A stretch of DNA of 64,000 nucleotides. Source: Falsiphaeobacter marinintestinus. Lineage in GTDB: Bacteria; Pseudomonadota; Alphaproteobacteria; Rhodobacterales; Rhodobacteraceae. The stretch lies in NCBI RefSeq assembly GCF_007923355.1, contig NZ_VOGO01000003.1:248001-312000 (forward strand), given 5' to 3'. Made by a program: the position numbers and the translations under genes. Position 1 is the stretch's first letter. Each line of letters starts with the position of its first letter. Positions 63,686 to 64,000 of this stretch are shown piece by piece. The notes beneath the pieces were generated by a model, which saw nothing but the letters and a program-made list of their open reading frames with translations, was not told where the DNA came from and did not search any database.

Positions 63686-64000
63686 ATGCGATTTGCATAT
63701 GTCATACCCATGGTACTGATCCCGGCGCAGGTTCCGGCGGGTGTGCTTGATACTGCGGACGAGTCCCCTGCCCTGCGATGCGAAATCGGACCCGAGCAGG
63801 GCCAGGTTCTGCGCCTGTCGCCGGGCGGGCAGATCAAGGGCTGTGATTACACCATGGCGTTCGAGGATGGCGACCGTTTTACATGCCTGCTGCACGAGTC
63901 CGACGACATGGCACACCGGTTCAGGGGCACGCATTCCGAAGACGTGCTGCAGATCGGCAAAAACGGCGACCTTGACGGGCTGCTCTATGACTTGGAGCCA
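63686..64000 (+). CDS. Exported small protein, partial at window edge
   Basis: The frame begins at ATG 63686, two bases after the previous stop, with GAGG before it, and runs open to the window end (105 residues seen). The first 19 residues are hydrophobic (FAYVIPMVLIPAQVPA) and probably a signal peptide. Three cysteines are visible (ALRCEIG, KGCDY and FTCLL). It continues the run of coupled small exported genes and may be related to its neighbour. The C terminus is not in the window. Confidence 0.55.
   Translation, partial: MRFAYVIPMVLIPAQVPAGVLDTADESPALRCEIGPEQGQVLRLSPGGQIKGCDYTMAFEDGDRFTCLLHESDDMAHRFRGTHSEDVLQIGKNGDLDGLLYDLEP

Noticed and set aside
1-64000. Search for tRNA or rRNA genes
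   Set aside because: No cloverleaf-like or rRNA-like stretch was seen in the short intergenic gaps; the sequence was read by eye, so a proper tRNA scan could still find one.

Overview
The window is chromosomal DNA of an alphaproteobacterium, most likely a marine Rhodobacteraceae member of the Roseobacter group. The evidence is the trkA-trkH-hfq-hflX order, GC-rich coding sequence, class II (plant-type) DAHP synthase, a SufBCD-neighbour membrane protein type, Usg, 3-hydroxybutyrate dehydrogenase, and short repeats containing GGAGTATTT next to AAGAGAAGA of the kind common between roseobacter genes. Genes are tightly packed with many 1- to 11-base overlaps. I see no tRNA, rRNA, insertion sequence, prophage or CRISPR array. 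The genus cannot be fixed from the sequence alone.

Layout. 1-3.9 kb: potassium uptake (trkA 3' part, trkH), hfq and hflX. 3.9-7.6 kb: a cation/proton antiporter downstream of a membrane-anchored penicillin-acylase-family Ntn hydrolase. 7.7-15 kb: a YSC84/SYLF lipoprotein, hemB, a SufBCD-associated membrane protein, mfd and a PlsC-type acyltransferase. 15-21.6 kb: a TPR protein, a Bcr/CflA-type efflux protein, a minimal potassium channel, a FrnE-like DsbA protein, an acyl-CoA synthetase and a divergent XRE-cupin regulator. 21.7-26 kb: an orphan YejA-like binding protein, a likely small RNA gene, and an overlapping trio of bdhA, a pentapeptide-repeat protein and a patatin-like lipase. 26-31 kb: a DUF502 membrane protein, psuK-psuG pseudouridine catabolism, a DUF4198 protein, a ThiE-like protein and a TrmJ-like methyltransferase. 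31-34.7 kb: ctaA, an M32 carboxypeptidase and a transglutaminase-like protein. 34.7-42 kb: a small secreted protein, gyrA, usg, an RTX calcium-binding protein and a SulP transporter. 42-44.4 kb: glutaryl-CoA dehydrogenase with a divergent LysR regulator. 44.4-55.5 kb: a phosphate-response block (phoR, pstSCAB, phoU, phoB) downstream of metC, a gamma carbonic anhydrase gene, gmk and yicC. 55.5-59.9 kb: a PAS protein, class II DAHP synthase, a GlxA-type regulator and a PQQ-type sugar dehydrogenase. 60-64 kb: a branched-chain amino-acid-type ABC operon (binding protein, LivG, LivF) threaded with small coupled ORFs, running off the window.

How the genes work together. The best supported regulatory unit is phosphate starvation control. 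Three heptamers with 4-base spacers form overlapping Pho boxes upstream of pstS, and the genes downstream encode the transporter, PhoU and PhoB. PhoR, upstream of the box, has no visible membrane segment. The bdhA-pentapeptide-patatin overlap suggests coordinated storage-polymer or lipid mobilisation. Most other genes are housekeeping.

The least explained parts are a candidate 77-nt RNA at 23636-23712, the small coupled ORFs in the ABC operon at 62108-64000 (one of which starts inside a dispersed repeat), the RTX protein flanked by long inverted repeats, and two CtrA-like motifs before the PAS gene. Start sites were chosen from ribosome-binding sequence, overlap and family length. Homology statements are from memory of the families, not from searches.
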